Below are positions 8,625-14,796 of a stretch of 64,000 bases of DNA, one piece after another. How positions within the stretch are numbered: position 1 is the stretch's first letter; the number at the start of each line of letters is the position of its first letter. Made by a program: the position numbers and the translations under genes. The notes under the pieces were generated by a model that saw only the letters and a program-made list of their open reading frames with translations, was not told where the DNA came from and made no database searches. This DNA comes from Pseudomonas alcaligenes (GTDB lineage Bacteria > Pseudomonadota > Gammaproteobacteria > Pseudomonadales > Pseudomonadaceae), in NCBI RefSeq assembly GCF_014490745.1, contig NZ_LZEU01000001.1:3561501-3625500 (forward strand). Reading direction: 5' to 3'.

Positions 8625-8948
8625 ATGGAACTCATCGCCCTGATGAACAATACGAAGTGGAATGAACTTCGACTAGCCATGTACCAGCTAGGCGACAAAG
8701 CGCCTAAATGGCGTACCTGCTGTGTAGAAAATGGTTATATTTCTGCATGGGACGGAGAGTGGTTCTACCACTTTCAGAGCTGTGACTATGCTGCAATCGA
8801 GTGGATCGACATCCAAGTTATCTCGCATGAGCAAGAATTAGCCGTGCACAAAGAAATTTCAAAAACTCATTTGCCGGGTGAAAAAGTCGAGAGCGGCTAT
8901 CGCATCTACGGCTACGCACCACTAGGAAAAGCAGTTGAATATGTATAG
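8625..8948 (+). CDS. Cassette 3: small soluble protein (DUF6678-like)
   Basis: A 107-residue protein in cassette 3 (8613-9033). The region NNTKWNELRLAMYQLG, then PKWRTCCVENGYISAWDGEW and FYHFQSCDYAAIEWIDI, resembles a small family that I recall as DUF6678, seen in scattered accessory loci; I cannot confirm the number. No signal peptide or membrane segment is visible, so it is probably cytoplasmic. AGAGGG at 8615-8620 is a good ribosome site for the ATG at 8625, and lies within the cassette's own recombination core. The stop TAG is three bases before attC. Function unknown. Confidence 0.75.
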   Translation: MELIALMNNTKWNELRLAMYQLGDKAPKWRTCCVENGYISAWDGEWFYHFQSCDYAAIEWIDIQVISHEQELAVHKEISKTHLPGEKVESGYRIYGYAPLGKAVEYV

Positions 8949-8950
8949 CC

Positions 8951-9039
8951 CTCTAACAATGCGCTCAACTGCCGCTCACTTCGTTCGCTGGACAGCCAAA
9001 AGCTACGCTTTTGTCTGCCCGTTAGCTTAATCGTTAGCA
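8951..9039 (+). repeat. attC site of cassette 3 (family A, 89 bp)
   Basis: R'' CTCTAAC at 8951-8957, R' GTTAGCA at 9033-9039. It is nearly identical to attC1 outside the cores, with the same GCTCAAC/GTTAGC L boxes, the same GCTCACTTCGTTCGCTGG arm and a CAAAAGC TAC GCTTTTG hairpin. Recombination point 9033/9034. Confidence 0.92.
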
Positions 9040-9064
9040 GCCTTTCCCGAAAACCGAGATAGAA

Positions 9065-9334
9065 ATGGAATTCGCACCGGACACGCCAAGAATTGCTTTA
9101 TCAGTGCTATTCGTCATGGCTCAATTTACGCTTTTCATTCTTTACGTAATTGAAGCCATACAAGCAGCGAAGTACTCCAAAAACAACCATGGCTTTATTT
9201 TTAATACATGGTTCCTGAGTCCAAAGGACTATCCAGGTGGTGAAAAGCACTGCAAGCGCGGATTCTTGTATGCTTTGCTCAGCGCTGCAGGCTTTGGAGC
9301 ACTGTACTGGTGTGGCTCATGCGTAAACTGCTAA
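9065..9334 (+). CDS. Cassette 4: small two-helix membrane protein
   Basis: An 89-residue protein in cassette 4 (9034-9399) that I do not recognise. Two hydrophobic segments are clear, about residues 10-34 (IALSVLFVMAQFTLFILYVI) and 66-84 (GFLYALLSAAGFGALYWC). They are joined by a basic loop with KYSKNNHG and SPKDYPGGEKHCKRG. It ends CGSCVNC, so three of its four cysteines cluster at the extreme C-terminus. GAGATAGAA precedes the ATG. The TAA stop lies inside the attC core TGCTAAC, so the cassette wastes no bases. Confidence 0.7.
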   Translation: MEFAPDTPRIALSVLFVMAQFTLFILYVIEAIQAAKYSKNNHGFIFNTWFLSPKDYPGGEKHCKRGFLYALLSAAGFGALYWCGSCVNC

Positions 9335-9405
9335 CAACTGGTTCAAGCCACTCGCTTCGCTCGCTCGGGACCGGCTAAAGCCGGCCCCTTAACCAAACGT
9401 TAGGT
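9329..9405 (+). repeat. attC site of cassette 4 (family B, 77 bp)
   Basis: R'' TGCTAAC at 9329-9335, R' GTTAGGT at 9399-9405. L boxes GGTTCAA and TTAACC as in attC2. The apical hairpin CCGGCT AA AGCCGG (9371-9384) differs from attC2 by a compensated base pair. Recombination point 9399/9400. Confidence 0.92.
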
Positions 9406-9412
9406 GCTTCAA

Positions 9413-9805
9413 ATGCGCACGGCGCTGCTTCAAGAAATCCAACGTTTCGCTGAGAGCAAGCGCCCAGCCTGGGAGCTTGAGAGCTGGTGGGAAAAACATG
9501 CTCGCGAAGTAGAATCAGAGTTGGGAAGGAGCGCTTACCTAGCAGTTAGCAAGCGAAAGTTCGTTGGGCTTAAGCATGTTCTAGAAAAAGAAGAGCTTGC
9601 ATATGTGGCATCTAGGGAGCACTGCCAGTCATGCGGCGAGCCATTTTTTGTCGTTGTTCCCGGCACAACAACTAAAGAGCAAATAATTTCATTTGCAAAG
9701 CAATGTAGCCTAAAAGAGGCAGCTCAAATTATCGAGAGTGGGTGGATGCACCCTGGGCAATACTGCAAGTCAGGCTGTACATTCAAACTATGGGACATAA
9801 GGTAG
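9413..9805 (+). CDS. Cassette 5: cysteine-containing protein of unknown function
   Basis: A 130-residue protein in cassette 5 (9400-9885); an in-frame GTG at 9404 would add three residues. The N-terminal half is charged and helical (EIQRFAESKRPAWELESWWEKHAREVE). The C-terminal half carries HCQSCGEPF, a CxxC that could bind zinc, and later QYCKSGC, so a split four-cysteine zinc site is possible. No family is recognised. AGGTG of the recombination core can serve as ribosome site for the ATG. The stop lies ten bases before attC5. Confidence 0.7.
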   Translation: MRTALLQEIQRFAESKRPAWELESWWEKHAREVESELGRSAYLAVSKRKFVGLKHVLEKEELAYVASREHCQSCGEPFFVVVPGTTTKEQIISFAKQCSLKEAAQIIESGWMHPGQYCKSGCTFKLWDIR

Positions 9806-9815
9806 TGCGGTCAGC

Positions 9816-9891
9816 ACCTAACAATGCGCTCAAAGCGCTCACTTCGTTCGCTGGGACGGCGTTCCGCCGCCCCTTAGCTTAATCGTTAGGG
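9816..9891 (+). repeat. attC site of cassette 5 (family A, shortened, 76 bp)
   Basis: R'' ACCTAAC at 9816-9822, R' GTTAGGG at 9885-9891. It shares AATGCGCTCAA, GCTCACTTCGTTCGCTGG and TTAGCTTAATC with attC1 and attC3, but the apical part is shorter (GGCGTTCCGCC). Recombination point 9885/9886. Confidence 0.92.
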
Positions 9892-9907
9892 AGCAGGAGA
9901 AATAATC

Positions 9908-10333
9908 ATGGCCTTGAAATTCCGTAAAAGAATAAAAATAGCTCCAGGAATCAAGCTAAATATCACATCCAAAGGTGTCTCTAGCGTTTCGTTGGGTGGC
10001 AAAGGTGGAACTGTAAATTTAGGCAAAAGCGGAGTCACCACAACTGCATCAATTCCAGGCACAGGTATTTCTTACAGCAAGAAAATTAGCAATAGCAAAA
10101 AATCCACTCAATCTAAAGCAACAACACTAGAAATTGAGAAACTTGCTGGCGTAGAAGAATACGATCCCAGACCACAGAAAAGTGTAGGAATTTTACTGGG
10201 CATAGGTATATTTATGATGCCCTACATATTTTCATGGGTGCTTCTGCAACAAGGCTATAGCAAAAAATCACGAATCATCAGCTTTGCCTGGTTGGGAATT
10301 TTGTGTATCTCATACTTCAGCAGAAAGCCCTAA
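9908..10333 (+). CDS. Cassette 6: DUF4236-domain membrane protein
   Basis: A 141-residue protein in the last cassette (9886-10399). The first ~55 residues are a clear DUF4236 domain: RKRIKIAPGIKLNITSKG, then SLGGKGGTVNLGKSGV and IPGTGISYSKK. A serine/lysine-rich linker follows, then two hydrophobic segments (about 93-115 and 122-138), so the DUF4236 part is probably displayed next to the membrane. The role of DUF4236 is unknown. GGAG 8-11 bases upstream supports the ATG. The TAA stop is part of the attC core CCCTAAC. Confidence 0.82.
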   Translation: MALKFRKRIKIAPGIKLNITSKGVSSVSLGGKGGTVNLGKSGVTTTASIPGTGISYSKKISNSKKSTQSKATTLEIEKLAGVEEYDPRPQKSVGILLGIGIFMMPYIFSWVLLQQGYSKKSRIISFAWLGILCISYFSRKP

Positions 10334-10405
10334 CAAATGGTTCAAGTCGTTCGCTTCGCTCACTGCGGGACCGGCTAAAGCCGGCCCCTTAACCAAACGT
10401 TAAGC
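10328..10405 (+). repeat. attC site of cassette 6 (family B, 78 bp), end of array
   Basis: R'' CCCTAAC at 10328-10334, R' GTTAAGC at 10399-10405. L boxes and the CCGGCT AA AGCCGG hairpin match attC4. No GCTTAAC partner occurs before trmO, so no seventh cassette follows. Confidence 0.92.
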
Positions 10406-10638
10406 CATTCAGCGTGATTATCAGTAGAGCTGACTCCCTTTTGCTCATTGGCATGGTTTAACCATTCCATACTCCCCTCGCTCGATAAGCTCAACAACAC
10501 ACGCCTCACAGCGCTGATGCCCCCTGACTCTCCCCCTCCCCCGTGGCAACAAGCGCCTCGAAGCATAGAAACAGTCTTGATGCCGCTGCCATAAGCCTGA
10601 TCGGCTACCATGGCGCAAATTCTCGCCCCCAGACCGCC
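10406..10638. other. Gap between the last attC and trmO
   Basis: The 233 bp hold no attC, no recognisable gene and no repeat. Composition returns from AT-rich to genomic across it. It should contain the trmO promoter, but no convincing -35/-10 pair was found. It could be the old chromosomal flank or an eroded cassette. Confidence 0.5.
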
Positions 10639-11331
10639 ATGCCCTACTCCGTAACCCCCATCGGTTTCGTCCGCTCCTGTTTCAAGGAGAAGTTCGCCAT
10701 TCCGCGCCAGCCGCAGCTGGCTCCTGCTGCGCGCGGGGTGCTGGAGCTGGTGGCGCCGTTTGATCGGGCCGAGGCGGTGGAGGGGCTGGAGCAGGTCAGC
10801 CATGTCTGGCTGCTGTTTCTCTTCCATCAGGCATTGGAGGACACACCACGGCTGAAGGTGCGGCCGCCACGGCTGGGCGGCAACGCTTCGCTCGGGGTAT
10901 TTGCCACCCGTGCCACCCACCGGCCCAACGGCATCGGTCAGTCGGTGGTACGCCTGGACAAGGTCGAGCCGGGGCGGTTGTGGTTGTCCGGTATCGACCT
11001 GCTGGATGGCACGCCGGTGCTGGATATCAAGCCGTATGTGCCCTACGCCGACTGCATTGGCGATGCGCGCAATACGATGGCCGATGCCGCACCGGTCGCC
11101 GTGCCGGTCACCTGGCAGGCCAGCGCGCTGCAGCAGGCCCACGAGCATGCCACGCGCCTGGGTGAGCCGCTGGTGGCGCTGATCGAGCAGTGCCTGGCGC
11201 AGGATCCGCGCCCGGCCTATCAGGTGCCGGAGCCGGAGCGGCGCTATGGCGTGCGCTTCTGGGATGTGCAGGTGCGCTGGCATTACCCGACGCCAGAGCA
11301 GATCCATGTGCTGGAGGTGGTGCCAGCCTGA
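10639..11331 (+). CDS. trmO: tRNA (adenine(37)-N6)-methyltransferase TrmO (TsaA/YaeB family)
   Basis: A 230-residue protein of the TsaA-like beta-barrel family. TrmO transfers the methyl of S-adenosylmethionine to N6 of t6A37 in threonine tRNA. The signature GVFATRATHRPNGIGQSVV is the SAM-binding site of the fold, preceded by HVWLLFLFH. A C-terminal extension carries RPAYQ and YGVRFWDVQVRW. The start MPYSVTPIGF at 10639 gives normal family length; an open frame runs 32 codons further upstream without family character. It is the first core gene after the integron. Confidence 0.88.
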   Translation: MPYSVTPIGFVRSCFKEKFAIPRQPQLAPAARGVLELVAPFDRAEAVEGLEQVSHVWLLFLFHQALEDTPRLKVRPPRLGGNASLGVFATRATHRPNGIGQSVVRLDKVEPGRLWLSGIDLLDGTPVLDIKPYVPYADCIGDARNTMADAAPVAVPVTWQASALQQAHEHATRLGEPLVALIEQCLAQDPRPAYQVPEPERRYGVRFWDVQVRWHYPTPEQIHVLEVVPA

Positions 11332-11349
11332 CCTGCGCCGTAGAAACGA

Positions 11350-11373
11350 CAAACCCGCCAAGCGGCGGGTTTG
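11350..11373. terminator. Terminator between trmO and fpr
   Basis: CAAACCCGCC and GGCGGGTTTG form a perfect 10-bp stem around AAGC. The convergent genes trmO and fpr both end here; the T-run is short on both sides. Confidence 0.7.
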
Positions 11374-11391
11374 TTGGTACAGCGCTGGCGC

Positions 11392-12171
11392 TTACTTCTC
11401 GACGAAGGCGCGCTCGATCAGGTAGTCGCCCGGCTCACGCATGCGCGGGGAGATCTTCAGGCCGAAGCTGTCGAGAACCTCAGCGGTCTCGTCGAGCATG
11501 CTCGGGCTGCCGCAGATCATGGCGCGGTCGTCCTGCGGGTTGATCGGCGGCAGGCCGATGTCTTCGAACAGCTTGCCACTGCGCATCAGGTCGGTCAGGC
11601 GGCCCTGGTTCTCGAACGGCTCGCGGGTCACGGTCGGGTAGTAGATCAGCTTGTTCTTCAGGGCGTCGCCGAAGAACTCGTTCTGCGGCAGGTGTTCGGT
11701 GATGAACTCCTTGTACGCCACTTCGTTCACGTAGCGCACGCCGTGCACCAGGATGACCTTCTCGAAGCGCTCGTAGGTCTCCGGATCCTGGATCACGCTC
11801 ATGAACGGCGCCAGGCCGGTGCCGGTGCTGAGCAGGTACAGGTGCTTGCCCGGGTTGAGGTCATCGAGAACCAGCGTGCCGGTGGGCTTCTTGCTGATGA
11901 TGATCTCGTCGCCTTCCTTGAGGTGCTGCAGCTGGGAAGTCAGCGGGCCGTCCGGCACCTTGATGCTGAAGAACTCCAGGTGCTCTTCCCAGTTCGGGCT
12001 GGCGATGGAGTAGGCACGCATCAGCGGGCGACCATTGGGCTGCTGCAGGCCGATCATGACGAACTGGCCGTTCTCGAAGCGCAGGCCCGGGTCGCGGGTG
12101 CACTTGAAGCTGAACAGGGTGTCGTTCCAGTGATGCACACTGAGTACGCGTTCCGAGTTCATGTTGCTCAT
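11392..12171 (-). CDS. fpr: Ferredoxin/flavodoxin-NADP+ reductase
   Basis: A 259-residue FAD enzyme that exchanges electrons between NADPH and ferredoxin or flavodoxin. The FAD motif is RAYSIASPN, the NADP-binding loop is STGTGLAPFMSVIQDPE, and the C-terminus is FVEK, as in bacterial subclass I FNRs. Start MSNMNSERVL matches the family, and an ATG five codons upstream is less likely. It is divergent from a LysR regulator matching FinR, which in P. putida and P. aeruginosa activates fpr under oxidative or iron stress. Confidence 0.95.
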   Translation of the reverse strand: MSNMNSERVLSVHHWNDTLFSFKCTRDPGLRFENGQFVMIGLQQPNGRPLMRAYSIASPNWEEHLEFFSIKVPDGPLTSQLQHLKEGDEIIISKKPTGTLVLDDLNPGKHLYLLSTGTGLAPFMSVIQDPETYERFEKVILVHGVRYVNEVAYKEFITEHLPQNEFFGDALKNKLIYYPTVTREPFENQGRLTDLMRSGKLFEDIGLPPINPQDDRAMICGSPSMLDETAEVLDSFGLKISPRMREPGDYLIERAFVEK

Positions 12172-12299
12172 GCGGGTATTCCTCAAAGTCTCGGTGTTCA
12201 GATTGCCTGCAAAACCTGTTGCCCGCCTTGAGCCACGTCAATACAAGGCTCTACGGCTGGAGGAAGCGGCACGCAGCAAATCCGTCTGCCGGGGCCGGC

Positions 12300-12378
12300 A
12301 GCGTTGCGCGTCATTTTAGGGGCAGGCACAATATCTGTTAAGTGGATTATCAAGATATAGTTTATCGGTTATATAGAT
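12300..12378. promoter_or_regulatory. fpr-finR divergent promoter region
   Basis: The sequence turns sharply AT-rich just before finR and contains TATCAAGATA, an interrupted dyad, and several TATC/GATA half-sites. LysR-type regulators bind such T-N11-A dyads between divergent genes. finR has no clear ribosome site. The exact operator is not resolved. Confidence 0.4.
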
Positions 12379-13305
12379 ATGCGATTCACTCTGCGCCAAC
12401 TCGAAGTGTTCACCGCCGTGGCCAAGCAGGAAAGCGTGTCGCGCGCTGCCCAGTCGCTGTCGCTTTCGCAGTCGGCAGCGAGCACCTCGCTGACCGAGCT
12501 GGAACGGCAATCCGATTGCCAGCTGTTCGACCGCGCCGGCAAGCGCCTGTCGCTCAACGCCCTCGGCCACCAGTTGCTGCCGCAGGCCGTGGCCCTGCTC
12601 GAACAGGCCCGCGAGATCGAGCGCCTGCTCAACGGCAAGAGCAGCTATGGCTCGCTGCAGGTGGGCGCCACCCTGACCGTCGGCAACTACCTGGCCACCC
12701 TGCTGATCGGCAGTTTCATGCAGCGCCATCCGGAGTGCCGGGTGAAGCTGCATGTGCAGAACACCGCCAACGTGGTGCAACAGGTGGCGCATTATGAACT
12801 GGATCTGGGCCTGATCGAAGGCGATTGCCAGCACCCGGACATCGAGGTGCAGCCCTGGGTGGAGGACGAGCTGGTGGTGTTCTGCGCCCCGCAGCATCCG
12901 CTGGCGCAGATCGGCCGGGCCAGCCTGGACGAACTGTCACGCGAAGCCTGGATCCTCCGTGAACAGGGCTCGGGCACCCGCCTGACCTTCGACCAGGCCA
13001 TGCGCCATCACGCCACGCCGCTGAACATCCGCCTGGAGCTGGAGCATACCGAGGCGATCAAGCGCGCCGTGGAGTCCGGCCTGGGCATCAGCTGCATCTC
13101 GCGCCTGGCCCTGCGCGATGCGTTCCGCCGCGGCAGCCTGGTGGCGCTGGAAACCCCGCAACTGGATCTGACCCGGCAGTTCTATTTCATCTGGCACCGG
13201 CAGAAGTACCAGACCGCGGCCATGCGCGAGTTCCTCGAACTGTGCCGTGAACTGACCGCCGGGATTCGCCGCAGCGACGAGATCATTCTGCCGTCGATTG
13301 CCTGA
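12379..13305 (+). CDS. finR: LysR-family regulator FinR
   Basis: A 308-residue LysR regulator: an N-terminal helix-turn-helix (LRQLEVFTAVAKQESVSRAA, with SQSAASTSLTELE as recognition part) and a C-terminal substrate-binding-like effector domain from about residue 90. The divergent fpr partner identifies it as FinR, the activator needed for fpr induction by superoxide and iron limitation in Pseudomonas. The effector domain ends in an acidic/basic tail RRSDEIILPSIA. Confidence 0.88.
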   Translation: MRFTLRQLEVFTAVAKQESVSRAAQSLSLSQSAASTSLTELERQSDCQLFDRAGKRLSLNALGHQLLPQAVALLEQAREIERLLNGKSSYGSLQVGATLTVGNYLATLLIGSFMQRHPECRVKLHVQNTANVVQQVAHYELDLGLIEGDCQHPDIEVQPWVEDELVVFCAPQHPLAQIGRASLDELSREAWILREQGSGTRLTFDQAMRHHATPLNIRLELEHTEAIKRAVESGLGISCISRLALRDAFRRGSLVALETPQLDLTRQFYFIWHRQKYQTAAMREFLELCRELTAGIRRSDEIILPSIA

Positions 13306-13338
13306 GCGGGACACGCCGCCGGGGCGGCCTGTCAGTTG

Positions 13339-13698
13339 TCAGGCCGAGGCTTGCAGGGGATGAAAGCTGAAGTAGTGGCGCAACGCATCGACCATCTCGA
13401 CGTACTCGGCCGGGGGCGCCACCAGGGCAAAGCCGGAGTCGAAGGTGCCGGGGGTGACATCCTCGCGGCTCCACTGGCAGGTGGCGTAGAAGTCGATATG
13501 GCGGATATGGCCATCGCGGCCGGGAATTTTCAGGCGCATGTCGAAGCGCGCGCTGACCAGCATCGGCAGCTGGCTGATCAGCATCAGGCCGTCCAGGGAG
13601 ACGTTGCCGATGTAGCCCATCGGCTTGTCGGTGATGCGGTTGAACACCTTCAGGTAGTACGGCAGTTGGTGGCGTTCGATGCGGCGTTCGATATGCAT
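13339..13698 (-). CDS. PilZ-domain protein
   Basis: A 119-residue single PilZ domain, a cyclic-di-GMP binding module. The first binding motif is ERRIERHQL near the N-terminus and the second is GNVSLDGLML (N-x-S-x-x-G). Nothing else is attached, so it probably acts by docking on a partner. It ends 34 bp from the convergent finR. The window also holds three GGDEF proteins that could supply the ligand. Confidence 0.85.
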   Translation of the reverse strand: MHIERRIERHQLPYYLKVFNRITDKPMGYIGNVSLDGLMLISQLPMLVSARFDMRLKIPGRDGHIRHIDFYATCQWSREDVTPGTFDSGFALVAPPAEYVEMVDALRHYFSFHPLQASA

Positions 13699-13759
13699 GG
13701 TGGCCTATCGCTACGGTTAGACCTTGGAGTATGGGCCGGGCGGCCAAACGGCGCCAGAC

Positions 13760-14185
13760 TCAGGAGCAGCGCTCGGCGATCCGGGACGATAAACGGTTAC
13801 GGGCACCGTCGATTTCCTTGTCGCTGATGTAACTGCGCTCGCCATTCTTGTCGGTGACGAAGTAGCGCCCGCCGCGCTGGATTTCCGCCAGCTGGCTGCG
13901 CAGCTCCTTGCATTCCTGCGCGCGCTGGGCCCGCGCCTCGGCAGACTTGGCATCGGCCTGGGCCTTCTCCTGACGACGCGCTTCGTAGAACTGCTCGGTG
14001 CGCTCCTCGCGCTGACGAGTGGCATCGTCGCGCTCGACCACCTGCGGCTTCACCTCGATCTGCTGAGCACCGGCGCCGCCCGGCTGCTCGCCGAAGTGCA
14101 CCTGGCCATTGGCATCCGTCCAGCGATAGATTTCCGCCCCTGCCAATCCCGGCAGCAGGAGGAAGCACAGCAGCAGCTTGCGCAT
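13760..14185 (-). CDS. DUF4124-domain secreted protein
   Basis: A 141-residue protein with a signal peptide (MRKLLLCFLLLPGLAGAE) followed directly by a DUF4124 domain, YRWTDANGQVHFGEQPGG. The rest is a charged coiled-coil-like region rich in R, E, Q and A, with a YFVTDKNGERSYISDKEI segment. It should be periplasmic. DUF4124 has no known function. The start is set by the signal peptide; the frame opens 12 codons further upstream. Confidence 0.82.
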   Translation of the reverse strand: MRKLLLCFLLLPGLAGAEIYRWTDANGQVHFGEQPGGAGAQQIEVKPQVVERDDATRQREERTEQFYEARRQEKAQADAKSAEARAQRAQECKELRSQLAEIQRGGRYFVTDKNGERSYISDKEIDGARNRLSSRIAERCS

Positions 14186-14255
14186 GTCCGACTCCTTCAG
14201 AAAAGCCGAGCTTAACGCCACTCGCGGGCCGCTGACAGAGGCCTAAAGCGCCAAT

Positions 14256-14630
14256 TCAGAGCGGTGCCGGGCTGCTCTTGGCGACTTCGCCGTCGCGGTA
14301 ATGGCCGAGCTGCTGCAGGGTTTCCAGACGGGCACGAGCGCGGTAGGCGTATTCGCTGGCCGGGTAGCGGGAGACGATGAACTCGTAGGTGCGCGCCGCA
14401 TCGACAAACAGGTTCTGCCGCTCCAGGCACTGGCCGCGCAGCAGGGAGATTTCCGGCTGCACATAGCTGCGCGAGCGGCTGTTGCGCTCGGCGCGCGACA
14501 GGTCGAGCATGGCCTCCTCGCACTTGCCTTCGTCGTAATGGCGGTAGGCCTCGTCGAGGTGACGATCGAGGCTGACGCGGGTGCAACCAGCCAGGGTCAG
14601 CAGCGCGGCGAGGATGATCAGGGTACGCAT
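14256..14630 (-). CDS. Lipoprotein with tetratricopeptide-like helices
   Basis: A 124-residue lipoprotein: the signal MRTLIILAALLTLAGC ends in the lipobox LAGC. The mature part has helical repeats of TPR character (HLDEAYRHYDEGKCEEAMLD, then QCLERQNLFVDAARTYEFIV, SRYPASEYAYRARARLE), similar in kind to BamD/YbgF repeats. It is likely an envelope scaffold. It lies 71 bp upstream of the DUF4124 gene on the same strand and may be co-transcribed. The partner is unknown. Confidence 0.8.
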   Translation of the reverse strand: MRTLIILAALLTLAGCTRVSLDRHLDEAYRHYDEGKCEEAMLDLSRAERNSRSRSYVQPEISLLRGQCLERQNLFVDAARTYEFIVSRYPASEYAYRARARLETLQQLGHYRDGEVAKSSPAPL

Positions 14631-14796
14631 GGGAAACTCCTCCGTAGTGCAGGCTATCGACTGCATTCTGGATTTCTCCAGCCGGCCGACGAGGCAAAGG
14701 CTCTGCTCGGGCCATTGCGAGGTAGTGCAGGCGAACAATGACTACAGTGTTTTGCCGTAGTAGCCTGCGCCCAGCCGTAATACTGGAGTGATCCGC

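Larger units (their letters stand above)
6517..10405. mobile_element. Chromosomal integron: intI, attI and six gene cassettes
   Basis: The element holds an integrase gene on the minus strand (6517-7482), an attI crossover at 7618/7619, and six plus-strand cassettes: 7619-8165, 8166-8612, 8613-9033, 9034-9399, 9400-9885 and 9886-10399. Each has one main open frame and an attC site of 76-89 bp. Every boundary follows the integron rule: the first core of each attC is the exact reverse complement of the GTTRRRY-like core at the left end of the same cassette (GTTAGCC/GGCTAAC, GTTAGGC/GCCTAAC, GTTAGAG/CTCTAAC, GTTAGCA/TGCTAAC, GTTAGGT/ACCTAAC, GTTAGGG/CCCTAAC). The cassettes are AT-richer than the flanks. 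No transposase or conjugation gene is present, so this is a sedentary chromosomal integron rather than a mobile class 1 type. Such elements are known from several Pseudomonas species. Confidence 0.95.

Noticed and set aside
7619..10399. Toxin-antitoxin or known resistance cassettes
   Set aside because: Each cassette carries a single main frame and none matches a toxin, antitoxin or resistance family I can recognise.
8083..10405. CRISPR array
   Set aside because: The repeated units are attC sites of 76-89 bp with imperfect similarity and are spaced by genes; no cas gene is present.
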